This document shows, one piece after another, positions 51,018 through 58,722 of a stretch of DNA of 64,000 nt. Position numbers and translations under genes: made by a program. How positions within the stretch are numbered: position 1 is the stretch's first letter; each line of letters opens with the position of its first letter. The notes below the pieces were generated by a model that did no database searches, was not told where the DNA came from, and worked only from the letters and a program-made list of their open reading frames with translations. This stretch comes from Exiguobacterium sp. s146 (GTDB lineage Bacteria; Bacillota; Bacilli; Exiguobacteriales; Exiguobacteriaceae): NCBI RefSeq assembly GCF_018618415.1, contig NZ_JACSMA010000001.1, positions 558,001 to 622,000 on the forward strand. The letters run 5' to 3'.

Positions 51018-51374
51018 ATGAGTTTATTTAACTCTGAAATCCGCCTTCACCTACCTCCCTCTGTCTTACCATACGAACAAACGAAAAATGTGTTCGTCGA
51101 AGCGAATCAAAAAGCGCTCGCAGACGAAGGGATTGTCATTCTTCCGACGCCTCAACACGTTACAAAACTAGAGGCGGCTGTCAAGAAGGCGAATCTTGTA
51201 CTAGAGCAACAACGTACCGGTTTAAAGTTCATGAAACATGAGAAATTGAATGACTTCTATATTCAAATCGTAGATACGAACAACGAAGTCATCCGGGAGA
51301 TTCCAAGTAAGAAGTCGCTCGATTTTTTTGCGGCATTTATGGAATTCAATCAACTCTTCGATGAACGTATTTAA
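51018..51374 (+). CDS. flaG: FlaG/YvyC flagellar protein
   Basis: 118 residues. The conserved FlaG C-terminal part KFMKHEKLNDFYIQIVDTNN, EVIREIPSKKSLDFFAAF is present, with a poorly conserved N-terminus. FlaG family members influence filament length; the exact role is unclear. AAAGGAG precedes the ATG, and it is first in the operon with fliD, fliS and fliT, as yvyC is in B. subtilis. Confidence 0.92.
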   Translation: MSLFNSEIRLHLPPSVLPYEQTKNVFVEANQKALADEGIVILPTPQHVTKLEAAVKKANLVLEQQRTGLKFMKHEKLNDFYIQIVDTNNEVIREIPSKKSLDFFAAFMEFNQLFDERI

Positions 51375-51386
51375 AGGAGGTATACG

Positions 51387-53060
51387 ATGACGTCACCAAT
51401 CCGATTTGGCGGACTCGCCAGTGGAATTGATACCGATTCAATTATCAAACAATTGATGCAAGCTGAACGTATGCCAGTTGATAAACTTGAACAACAAAAA
51501 CAGACGACCGAATGGAAACGAGATGCGTATCGCGAAATCAACCGTTCGCTCATGACCCTTCGAAACAGTGCGGTCGATCTCATGTTCAGTCGTAATTTTT
51601 ACGCCAAAACGTCTAGTTCATCTGATGAATCACGTGTCTCTGTCGTAGCGGGACCTTCTAGTGGGAACACGGCAATTCGTATCGAATCTGTCAGTCAGCT
51701 CGCAACAGCGGCTACCCAAGTCGTTGAGCCTAAAGATAAAAATGGAGTTGCAGTAACGAAGGCAACAAAAGTTGCTGATATGAACTTACAATCGGCCATA
51801 CAAGAAGTGAAGTTGTCTACTGATACAAAGGAATGGACGCTTTCTCCTAAGCCAAAAGCCGGAGCGACTATTTCGTTGAAAGACGCAACAAATACACCTG
51901 TTGATGCCTCAAGTTATACTTATGATGAAGCGACTGGGAAAGTAACGATGAATGATGGCTCGGATATACCGACTGGCACAACGGCCACTTACACATCTGG
52001 TTATCAGATTCAAATCCGTTCCGTTGAAGGCGGAGACTTTCAGACAATTAAGGTGGCGGAAGACGCCACAATGGAGAACCTAGTTACTGCTTTGAATGGA
52101 AAAGAATCAGGAGTGTCAGCATTTTTTGAACCGATTTCTGGTAAATTGTCAATTACTCAAAAGCAGACCGGTGAAAATGCAATCATAGAATTTGACGCAA
52201 CAACGAAGGCTGCTTTTGGTGTCGCTCCTGGAGATTTACCGAAAACAGGAACAGATGCAAGCTTCATAGTGAACGGTATTCCGATGACACAGAGCTCAAA
52301 CACGGTTACGATTGATAACATGACCGTCACGTTAAAATCGGAATTTGCATCTGGTGCGGTGACGCTTTCTGCTGCAACAGACACACAAAAAATCTTTAAT
52401 AATATTAAAGGATTTGTCGATAAGTATAACGAGACGATTGATCTCATGAATAAGAAAGTCCGTGAAGAACGGTTCCGTTCGTTTGCACCGCTCACACAAG
52501 CCCAACGCGATGAACTTTCTGATGATGAGATTAAGAAGTGGGAAGAAAAAGCGATGAGTGGGATGCTGCGTGGCGATACGATTGTCCGCAGTGCGATGGA
52601 CACGATGCGAGGCAAGTGGTCAAGTGCGACATCGAGTACTAACGACGATGAGATGAAGCAACTCTTCCAAATCGGGCTCTCAACCGGTGCTGATTTCACC
52701 AATGGTGGGAAAATTGAACTAAACGAAGAAAAGCTTAAAGCGGCCATTGAAAAGGATCCGGATCAAGTATACCAACTCTTCACTAATGCGGAGAGCGGAC
52801 TACTTCCCCAAATTCGTGATGCAGCGACTAACTCGCGATCGTCCATTACTCGGATTGCTGGTGCTGATGGTGCCGGTGCTCCGACGTATTCGATGGGGCG
52901 TGAGATGACGCAAATCGATACACGGATTAAGCGTTTGAACGATTTATTAGTCGATAAAGAAAACGCCTATTACCGTCGCTTTGCAGCGATGGAGACGGCG
53001 ATGAACCAGGCGAACTCACAAGCCGCCTCATTGCAACAGTTCTTAGGCGGAGGCATGTAA
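51387..53060 (+). CDS. fliD: Filament cap protein FliD (HAP2)
   Basis: 557 residues. The N-terminal FGGLASGIDTDSIIKQLMQAER and the C-terminal REMTQIDTRIKRLNDLLVDK with EAMNQANSQ-type coiled coil are FliD hallmarks. The centre (about 90-330) is a variable exposed domain with more A/T-rich codons. FliD caps the growing filament and folds exported flagellin. AAAGGAGG precedes the ATG; fliS follows after 15 bases. Confidence 0.95.
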   Translation: MTSPIRFGGLASGIDTDSIIKQLMQAERMPVDKLEQQKQTTEWKRDAYREINRSLMTLRNSAVDLMFSRNFYAKTSSSSDESRVSVVAGPSSGNTAIRIESVSQLATAATQVVEPKDKNGVAVTKATKVADMNLQSAIQEVKLSTDTKEWTLSPKPKAGATISLKDATNTPVDASSYTYDEATGKVTMNDGSDIPTGTTATYTSGYQIQIRSVEGGDFQTIKVAEDATMENLVTALNGKESGVSAFFEPISGKLSITQKQTGENAIIEFDATTKAAFGVAPGDLPKTGTDASFIVNGIPMTQSSNTVTIDNMTVTLKSEFASGAVTLSAATDTQKIFNNIKGFVDKYNETIDLMNKKVREERFRSFAPLTQAQRDELSDDEIKKWEEKAMSGMLRGDTIVRSAMDTMRGKWSSATSSTNDDEMKQLFQIGLSTGADFTNGGKIELNEEKLKAAIEKDPDQVYQLFTNAESGLLPQIRDAATNSRSSITRIAGADGAGAPTYSMGREMTQIDTRIKRLNDLLVDKENAYYRRFAAMETAMNQANSQAASLQQFLGGGM

Positions 53061-53075
53061 GAGGAGGAATTTTAA

Positions 53076-53450
53076 ATGGTAGCCAACCCATATGCAGCAT
53101 ATCAGAACAATGCGGTCACGACCGCGAACCCACAAGAACTGACGCTCATGCTTTACGACGGGGCGCTCAAGTTCATGCGCCTCGCCAAACTCGCTATCGA
53201 GCAAGGAAATCCAGACTTAAAGAACACGAACATTCAGAAGACGCAAGCCATCTTCCAAGAGCTTCGTCTGACACTCAATAAAAATATTAAAATCTCGTCG
53301 AATTTAGACTCGCTCTATGAGTACATGTGGCGCCGCCTTGTCGATGCGAACGTCAAGAACGACACGACGATTCTCGATGAAGTCCTCGACTTCACGACTG
53401 AGCTCCGCGACACGTGGAAGGAAGCGATGAAACTCGCGAAGCAGGAATGA
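53076..53450 (+). CDS. fliS: Flagellin chaperone FliS
   Basis: 124 residues. NPYAAYQNNAVTTANPQELT, LMLYDGALKFMRLAK, IFQELRLTLNKN and SLYEYMWRRLVDANVKND match FliS throughout. It binds the C-terminal helix of flagellin before export. The gene returns to GC-rich codons. GAGGAGGAA precedes the ATG; its stop overlaps the fliT start. A divergent paralogue lies at 60666. Confidence 0.95.
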   Translation: MVANPYAAYQNNAVTTANPQELTLMLYDGALKFMRLAKLAIEQGNPDLKNTNIQKTQAIFQELRLTLNKNIKISSNLDSLYEYMWRRLVDANVKNDTTILDEVLDFTTELRDTWKEAMKLAKQE

Positions 53451-53800
53451 GACCCATCGATGAGATTATCTTCAAAACGCAACGATTAAAGGATTTACTT
53501 GAAAAAGTACCAGAAGAACCGACGTATGACACATGGATGGACCAAATCCATGAATTGCTCGACGACCGTGAGCAACTGCTCGCGGCTCATGGACCGGACC
53601 TGAAGGATGCTGACCAGACAGTGATTCGCCAACTCGTCGACGACAGCCAGCATATTACGCGGTTAATCGAGGCGGAACACCAACGGCTCGGGATGACGCT
53701 CGGGACGGCTCGTCAGGAACGAAAAACGGTCAAGTCATACGTCGACCCATATGAAGACGTCGATTCGAACTTCTCAGGATTGTTCGATCAACAGACATAA
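53447..53800 (+). CDS. fliT: FliT-like flagellar chaperone
   Basis: 117 residues, helical (IIFKTQRLKDLLEKVPEEPT, IHELLDDREQLLAA, LVDDSQHITRLIEAEHQRLG). The position after fliS and the small helical-hairpin pattern indicate FliT, the FliD chaperone, though the family is weakly conserved. The ATG at 53447 overlaps the fliS stop (ATGA); the frame runs back to 53414 inside fliS. It is the last gene of the operon. Confidence 0.83.
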   Translation: MRPIDEIIFKTQRLKDLLEKVPEEPTYDTWMDQIHELLDDREQLLAAHGPDLKDADQTVIRQLVDDSQHITRLIEAEHQRLGMTLGTARQERKTVKSYVDPYEDVDSNFSGLFDQQT

Positions 53801-53829
53801 AAAAGCGCTGAATATATCAGTGCTTTTTT
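53799..53829 (+). terminator. Terminator of the flaG-fliT operon
   Basis: AAAAGCGCTGA and TCAGTGCTTTT (one wobble) around ATATA, T tail. Confidence 0.9.
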
Positions 53830-53856
53830 ATTTTAATAAAATATTGATGTATCGTT

Positions 53857-53882
53857 GAAAAAAACAACCTTCCATCCGATAA
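53857..53882 (+). promoter_or_regulatory. Sigma-D type promoter of the second flagellin
   Basis: GAAA (53857-53860), 14-base spacer, TCCGATAA (53875-53882), the same -10 as the flaG promoter. Confidence 0.65.
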
Positions 53883-53942
53883 TATCAATGGGATGATTTG
53901 GATATGAATTATCATTAATGGAATGTTGTGGAGGAATTTCTT

Positions 53943-55532
53943 ATGATTATCAAAAATAACAGCAATGCAAATCAAGCGTTACGTCAATCACAAATAAATA
54001 CAGGTCAAGCCGGTAAAGCGATGCAGAAACTGTCTTCTGGATTAAGAATTAATCAAGCAGCTGATGATGCGGCAGGATTAGCAATCTCTGAGAAGATGAG
54101 AGCTCAGATTCGTGGGCTAGATCAAGCTGCTCAAAACGCTGTGGATGGAATCAGTTTAATTCAAACTGGAGAAGGTGGATTGAACGAATCTCATTCAATT
54201 CTACAACGTATGCGTGAACTTGCTGTTCAGTCTGCTAATGATACAAATAACTTAGCTGACCGCGGAGCGATTCAAAAAGAGTTTAATGAGATGACCACAG
54301 AGTTAAATCGGATCGGGAATCAGACTTCCTTTAATACTAAAACTGTTCTGAACGGATTAAATGGTAAAGGAGGAGAGGCGTTAGTCACCCATAGTATTCC
54401 TGGAACCCCTGGTGCGATTCGGGGAATCTATACAGTTGGTATCAATACGACATCATTGAATATCAATGATACGATTCAAGTTGATGGACATACGTTTTTA
54501 AAATCTTCAAATGACCCGTTGTTATCGGGTGAATTCAATGATTTATCGACACTAGTCACTGCGATACGTGCTGTACCTGATTTGAACACTCGATACACGG
54601 TACAGGTGATAGGTACTCCTACTCCGAACGGATTACGGTTCGAGCATAAAACAGGGGAAGAGTCTTGGTCTCAACCTAATATCGGTACTACCAAATCACC
54701 TGATCCATATATCAGCTCCCCAATAAATACAGTTAGACCCGGAAGAGGGGGAAGTCAACCTATTCCAGGGGAGTTCGAAGTTTATGAACAAGATATTATG
54801 CCCTTGAAACCAGGAGAGACAATTAAGGTAGAATGGATTGGGAAGTCACCGTTCAACAATCGTGAAATAGAATTGACGTTTATTCCAGATGCACCTATTC
54901 AATCGGGTGGGAATGTGAGAAGTTTGGCAGAACTAATGAGTGAAGTTAGTGGTGCCGCATCACCACATATGACACATAATTCGTCGTCAAACCCTATAAA
55001 ATTTGAAGAAACTTATACTTACGAAGGTACATATCATCAGTTGAAATTGACGCGAGGAGGTAAAGAAATAACCCTTCAAATTGGCGCAAATTCTGGTCAA
55101 TCTATGCAGTTAGACCTTAATGATATGAGAGCCGCACGAATTGGGTTGACCTCTACGGTAAAGGGAGAAGAGGGTTTCACATCTGAACGTGTCGTTAAAA
55201 ATCGTGAAGGAAATCGAGACGCTGAGTATGCATTAGACATTACTACCCAGTCTGGTGCCAGTCAGGCAATTAGCAAAATTGACCAAGCTACCCAACTCGT
55301 GTCCTCTGAACGATCAAAGATGGGGTCATGGCAAAATCGCTTAGATCATGTAGTGGCAAATGTTTCGATATCGGCTGAGAACTTGCAGGCTGCCGAATCC
55401 CGAATCCGAGATGTCGATATGGCAAAAGAAATGATGGCATTTACGAAATCAAACATTTTAGGCCAAGCTTCTCAGGCAATGATTGCCCAAGCCAATAAAC
55501 AGCCAGAGGCCATCCTTCAACTGCTTCGCTAA
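53943..55532 (+). CDS. Second flagellin with a large central insertion
   Basis: 529 residues, about 250 longer than Hag. The terminal domains are close to Hag (MQKLSSGLRINQAADDAAGL; VSISAENLQAAESRIRDVDM; QPEAILQLLR). Between LNGLNG (about 140) and LQIGANSGQSM (about 378) lies a beta-rich insert (TIQVDGHTFLKS, YTVQVIGTPTPN, IPGEFEVYEQDI, ETIKVEWIGKSP) that would form D2/D3 domains on the filament surface. No HExxH protease motif is present. GTGGAGGA precedes the ATG. Codons are A/T-rich. It could be a minor flagellin, an adhesive one, or one used under other conditions. Confidence 0.9.
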   Translation: MIIKNNSNANQALRQSQINTGQAGKAMQKLSSGLRINQAADDAAGLAISEKMRAQIRGLDQAAQNAVDGISLIQTGEGGLNESHSILQRMRELAVQSANDTNNLADRGAIQKEFNEMTTELNRIGNQTSFNTKTVLNGLNGKGGEALVTHSIPGTPGAIRGIYTVGINTTSLNINDTIQVDGHTFLKSSNDPLLSGEFNDLSTLVTAIRAVPDLNTRYTVQVIGTPTPNGLRFEHKTGEESWSQPNIGTTKSPDPYISSPINTVRPGRGGSQPIPGEFEVYEQDIMPLKPGETIKVEWIGKSPFNNREIELTFIPDAPIQSGGNVRSLAELMSEVSGAASPHMTHNSSSNPIKFEETYTYEGTYHQLKLTRGGKEITLQIGANSGQSMQLDLNDMRAARIGLTSTVKGEEGFTSERVVKNREGNRDAEYALDITTQSGASQAISKIDQATQLVSSERSKMGSWQNRLDHVVANVSISAENLQAAESRIRDVDMAKEMMAFTKSNILGQASQAMIAQANKQPEAILQLLR

Positions 55533-55546
55533 ATATAGGTACTTCA

Positions 55547-55583
55547 AACAGCTCGAAGGCGCCGCGCCTTCGAGCTGTTTTGA
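55547..55583. terminator. Terminator of the second flagellin
   Basis: AAACAGCTCGAAGGCG and its complement form a 16-bp stem with a 3-base loop; T run on the plus strand and a shorter one on the minus strand for the facing gene. Confidence 0.93.
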
Positions 55584-55584
55584 T

Positions 55585-55962
55585 TTATGAAGTTTTGATT
55601 TGTTGCCGCACTTTCAAAAGCACTCTGGATAGCGTGAACAAAACCAGCCCGCTCACATTAAACTTCAAGTAAACCATCAGGGCATCTTGAGGTGACGAAA
55701 CCGGCAGAAAACCACTGAATATGACGAGCGGCAGAATCGTCACATGCATCGTGGCCCAATGTATCAGAATCTGTTTTCGGAACGACCACTTTCGAACTTC
55801 ATAGATGACACTCGTCAGACCAAGGAAAAATGCCATTCCGCCATAGACGAGCATATTATGTATACCTTCCATATTTCCATCCCACCACTGATACGCCGCA
55901 AGCAATCCGAATAGCGTGAACCACTTTACACCGCGAACCAATCCTCGTTTCAATAAAGTCAT
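55585..55962 (-). CDS. DUF3021-type four-helix membrane protein
   Basis: 125 residues with four hydrophobic segments. The pattern GGMAFFLGLTSVIYEVRKWSF, KQILIHWATMHVTILPLVIF is that of DUF3021 proteins, which usually stand beside a LytTR-family regulator and act as its membrane partner. No LytTR gene is adjacent here, so it is an orphan. AAGGGA precedes the ATG. Confidence 0.75.
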   Translation of the reverse strand: MTLLKRGLVRGVKWFTLFGLLAAYQWWDGNMEGIHNMLVYGGMAFFLGLTSVIYEVRKWSFRKQILIHWATMHVTILPLVIFSGFLPVSSPQDALMVYLKFNVSGLVLFTLSRVLLKVRQQIKTS

Positions 55963-56071
55963 CTAGATCGTCCCTTCACTCATTCGTTGTCCTTATCTAC
56001 GACTCAACTTATGAAAAGTTTCAATTTCGAAGTAATGGTGCAATATCGTCTGTTTTCGTTTACAATCGAAC

Positions 56072-56112
56072 AAATACCACTTAAACCGGTAAAAAACCGG
56101 GTAAATACCACT
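56072..56112. repeat. Direct repeats with a central palindrome upstream of a small gene
   Basis: AAATACCACT occurs at 56072-56081 and 56103-56112, followed each time by a similar AAACCG/TAACCG segment; the period is 31 bases, about three helical turns. ACCGGT-AAAA-ACCGG lies between. The repeats sit downstream of a possible TACAAT -10 (56061-56066), as expected for a repressor site. Confidence 0.6.
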
Positions 56113-56152
56113 GTAACCGTTGCTTCTTTTCTGGAAAGGGGAGGGAAACGAG

Positions 56153-56338
56153 ATGAGTGAGAAAAAAGTGAAACCTGAGTCAGCGAAAGACCGTCGTTAC
56201 TTCGTCTATGGTCCAGAAGGGGCGTACGATGAGTACGTGGAACGTGACCCGAAACTTGAGGCGTATGTCGAGGACGATGCGCCAATCGAAGACGGTCCCG
56301 ATCCGTATGAAGAAGAAGAGCTCAAATCAAGAGGATAA
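56153..56338 (+). CDS. Small acidic hypothetical protein
   Basis: 61 residues, highly charged (SEKKVKPESAKDRRYFVYGP, then EAYVEDDAPIEDGPDPYEEE) with no hydrophobic core, so it is likely disordered or needs a partner. I do not recognise it. GGGGAGGGAAA precedes the ATG at 56153. It is preceded by two direct repeats that could be an operator. Confidence 0.7.
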   Translation: MSEKKVKPESAKDRRYFVYGPEGAYDEYVERDPKLEAYVEDDAPIEDGPDPYEEEELKSRG

Positions 56339-56486
56339 ATAAGTCGAAGTCAAGGTCGTTTCCATGACCTTGACTTTTATTTGTTCAGGGTAATAACCTT
56401 CAACTTTTTCTTACACCGGTCAGGCTAGACAATCCAGTATGCTCATCTTATCAACCACCACTCACACGAAAAGGGAGAGAGTTAAA

Positions 56487-57114
56487 ATGAACATGAAACG
56501 ATACGGATTGTTGCTAGCCTTACCATTGACGCTACTTGTCGGATGCGGGGAAGCCGATGAACTGAAGACGACCGCGACCGACACAGAGGAAGTCGTCGAG
56601 GCGGAGAAGACGGAAGAACCGGTTTCGGAATCCACAACAGATGCGGAAGTACAGGAGAGTGAGCTAGGCTCGAACCAGTTACATGAAGAACAAGGCGCTC
56701 GATATCAAAGAGACGATTGGCTCCGTCAACTTCGCCATCGATAAAGTGCAGACGTCACGGCTCACCGTCAACGAAGCGTATCGCGATTCGTTCGATGGAC
56801 AAGAAGAAGTGACGGTCGTCGCGATGAATGTCATCGTCGAAAACACGATTGACGACACGATTAGTTTCCATCCGAATCAGGCGACGCTCGTGACGAACAC
56901 GGGTGAACAAGTGTCAGCCGACTTATGGTTCTCGGATGATGTCGGCGGGGAGTTCCTCGGCAAAGTGAAGAAGGAAGGGAACGTCCTCTTCTTCGTCAAA
57001 GCGATGCCGGAAAAGCTAGGGGACGTGAAAGTCGTCATCGATGGACCTTCTGATGCGAACTATCAGTCAATCGGGGAATCCCGTTACGAATATACAATCA
57101 ACGTCGAGAAATAA
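56487..57114 (+). pseudogene. Frameshifted lipoprotein (DUF4352-like), copy 1
   Basis: The first frame (56487-56744) gives a lipoprotein signal (MNMKRYGLLLALPLTLLVGC) and an acidic linker up to about GSNQL. It then diverges from copy 2. From about 56680 another frame (to 57114) continues the match: MKNKALDIKETIGSVNFAID, ISFHPNQATLVTNTGEQVSA, GGEFLGKVKKEG. Comparison with copy 2 shows that two bases are missing (or one is extra) just before the second ATG (56683). So the gene is broken, is frameshifted in translation, or the sequence has an error. A separately translated 143-residue C-terminal piece is possible but has no good ribosome site. Confidence 0.8.
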
Positions 57115-57117
57115 GCA

Positions 57118-57152
57118 ATGGCCGCTCCAGGGAACTGGTGCGGCCGTTTTGT
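57118..57152 (+). terminator. Terminator after lipoprotein copy 1
   Basis: TGGCCGCTCCAG and CTGGTGCGGCCG pair imperfectly around GGAA and are followed by T4. Confidence 0.7.
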
Positions 57153-57262
57153 GTCCTGACTAATACCTAAAAAATTTTACGTTTCACTCGAATTCCCTTC
57201 TAAAAATGGGGAATAAGATTTATATAAGTTGGAAAAGTCTAGAGGTAAAGGAGAGGATTGGA

Positions 57263-57904
57263 TTGAAGTCGTACGGATTCATCTTAGCCATTCCCTTGCT
57301 CATGTTAGTCGGATGTGGAGACGCGGGGTCTTCATCGACTACTACCGAACCTACCAGTCAAAGTGAAAGCGTTCCGTCGACAGACAGCCAAGAAAAACCG
57401 CAAGAAACAGAAACAGTGAAGGAGGAAGAATTTGAAGTTCAAGAAGATGAGGTTGGCCGCAGTCAAATTTATATGAAGAATCGGAATCTTGGGATTGAAG
57501 AAACGATTGGGCCAATCATCTTTCAAATCGATAAGGTGCAAACGCTTCGTCTAGAAGTCGCTTCTGATTATCGATTCATGTTCGATGATCAAAAAGAAGT
57601 GACCATCGTCTCGTTCAATGTCATTGTCGAAAATACGAGTGACGAGACGGTCAGTTTTCATCCGAACCAAGCCAGGCTTGTGACAAACACAGGCGAACAG
57701 GTTAATGCTGACATCGTCATTTCAGAGGATGTAGGCGGAGAGTTTTTAGGGAAAGTGAAAAAAGAAGGTGGGGTACTGTTCCATGTCGAATCGATGCCGG
57801 AAGAGCTGACAGAAGTCCGATTCGTCGTCGAAGGCCCTTATGATGATCAATATCGTCCGATTGCCGAGGAGCGATATGAATACACAATCGATGTCACCAA
57901 ATAA
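57263..57904 (+). CDS. Lipoprotein with DUF4352-like domain, copy 2
   Basis: 213 residues from a TTG start behind AAAGGAGAGG; the frame extends to an ATG at 57206 without a ribosome site. The signal peptide ends at the lipobox LVGC (Cys about 16). A Ser/Thr/Glu-rich linker (to about 65) leads to a C-terminal immunoglobulin-like domain (EVTIVSFNVIVENTSDETVS, FHPNQARLVTNTGEQ), like DUF4352/telomeric-repeat-like domains of Gram-positive lipoproteins. It is intact and paralogous to the frameshifted copy upstream. Function unknown. Confidence 0.82.
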   Translation: MKSYGFILAIPLLMLVGCGDAGSSSTTTEPTSQSESVPSTDSQEKPQETETVKEEEFEVQEDEVGRSQIYMKNRNLGIEETIGPIIFQIDKVQTLRLEVASDYRFMFDDQKEVTIVSFNVIVENTSDETVSFHPNQARLVTNTGEQVNADIVISEDVGGEFLGKVKKEGGVLFHVESMPEELTEVRFVVEGPYDDQYRPIAEERYEYTIDVTK

Positions 57905-57907
57905 CAA

Positions 57908-57938
57908 GAACGCGCATCTCCACGATGCGCGTTCCTTT
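57908..57938. terminator. Hairpin between lipoprotein copy 2 and the DinB gene
   Basis: GAACGCGCATC (57908-57918) and GATGCGCGTTC (57924-57934) form a perfect 11-bp stem; the T tract is interrupted, so termination efficiency is uncertain. Confidence 0.7.
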
Positions 57939-57940
57939 AT

Positions 57941-58438
57941 TTATCGTTGATGCGGCAACGGGATCGTCAACACGTTCCAGTTCTCGCCGGCGAATACTTT
58001 CGCGAGATAAACGATTTGTCCGACGTGATAACTGTAGTGCGACACTTGCTTCTCGATCGCCCAGATGACGGTCTTCTCCTCGCCGCGGATGAAAACGGTC
58101 TTGCCGAGGTCTTCCGGTGTGAGGCTCGCCAATACGTCGTCCAACAATCGCCAACGTTCATCCCACGTCGCCATCAGTTCGACGCGGGACTGTTGCTGGT
58201 CCTCGAACTCGGCGTCACGGTTCCGGTCCGGCTTCTCGCCGTCCGTCGTCAAAAAGTCGGTCCAGCGCGACTTCATGTTGTTCGAGATGTGCTGGACGAT
58301 GACCGTGAGCGAGAGCGTGTCCTTCGCGAGCACGCGATGCATGTCCTCGTCGCTCACTTGCTTCAACGCATCCTCGGCGAGTTGTTTCTGTTCTTGGAAA
58401 ATCGAGCGTACCGTTTCGATATAGCGGACTTCAAACAT
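57941..58438 (-). CDS. DinB-like protein (DUF1572)
   Basis: 165 residues, a helical-bundle pattern with His at the three family positions: VIVQHISNNMKSRW near residue 50, and KQVSHYSYHVGQIVYLAK near 135. These are the presumed metal ligands of DinB/YfiT four-helix proteins, which relate to bacillithiol-dependent transferases. The specific reaction is unknown. GAGGTCATTCC precedes the ATG. It is divergent from the structured RNA candidate. Confidence 0.85.
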   Translation of the reverse strand: MFEVRYIETVRSIFQEQKQLAEDALKQVSDEDMHRVLAKDTLSLTVIVQHISNNMKSRWTDFLTTDGEKPDRNRDAEFEDQQQSRVELMATWDERWRLLDDVLASLTPEDLGKTVFIRGEEKTVIWAIEKQVSHYSYHVGQIVYLAKVFAGENWNVLTIPLPHQR

Positions 58439-58520
58439 GGAATGACCTCCTTTAGATTCCTACTAAGCATACCCCATTCTAGACGTGATAAAAATAATAG
58501 TAAAATAGCGATATTCGAAT

Positions 58521-58526
58521 TATAAT
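58521..58526 (+). promoter_or_regulatory. -10 element of the structured RNA candidate
   Basis: A consensus TATAAT, 4-5 bases before the base of the first hairpin. No convincing -35 is present. Confidence 0.5.
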
Positions 58527-58530
58527 AAGA

Positions 58531-58686
58531 GAGAACCGTGCAAGACGCCACCGCGTGGTCGGTTCTTGGGTGCCCTGTTTAGGTTTAGACGGGAGTCATG
58601 TTCCGTCGATCTCCTTTCGGTTTGGGGGTTCATCCTTATAGAGAATCGATCGCGTTTGTCCGTGAGTGGATGAGCGCGGTTTTTTG
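58531..58686 (+). ncRNA. Candidate structured small RNA, unassigned
   Basis: About 155 bases without a coding frame. The 5' hairpin pairs GAGAACCG (58531-58538) with CGGTTCTT (58560-58567) and has an inner CCAC/GTGG stem. A second stem is GACGGGA/TTCCGTC (about 58588-58607). A third is an intrinsic terminator (58649-58685). AACCGTGC at the 5' end can instead pair with GCGCGGTT in the terminator. A TATAAT lies just upstream and no plus-strand gene follows. It resembles none of the classes I can recall, such as 6S, tmRNA, SRP or T-box. Confidence 0.5.
58649..58685 (+). terminator. Terminator of the small RNA candidate
   Basis: A 13-bp stem with G-U pairs (ATCGCGTTTGTCC with GGATGAGCGCGGT), GTGAGT loop and a T6 tail. 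There is no plus-strand gene after it. Confidence 0.8.
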
Positions 58687-58689
58687 TAT

Positions 58690-58722
58690 GTGAAAAGGGA
58701 GAGCCGCGGCTCTCCCTTTTAC
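58690..58722 (-). terminator. Terminator of the accessory flagellar operon
   Basis: AAAAGGGAGAGCC and GGCTCTCCCTTTT form a 13-bp stem overlapping the end of the DUF2225 gene, with a U run on the minus strand. Confidence 0.9.

Noticed and set aside
53943-55532. Flagellinolysin (flagellin with a metalloprotease insert)
   Set aside because: No HExxH motif in the insert.
56683-57114. Independent 143-residue gene
   Set aside because: It matches only the C-terminal part of the intact paralogue and has no ribosome site, so it is treated as the second half of a frameshifted gene.
58531-58686. T-box, tmRNA, SRP or 6S RNA identity for the structured RNA
   Set aside because: The T-box GGGTGG-ACCGCG order, a tmRNA tag frame and the SRP GGAA-type tetraloop region are absent, and there is no downstream gene for a riboswitch. 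Kept as unassigned.
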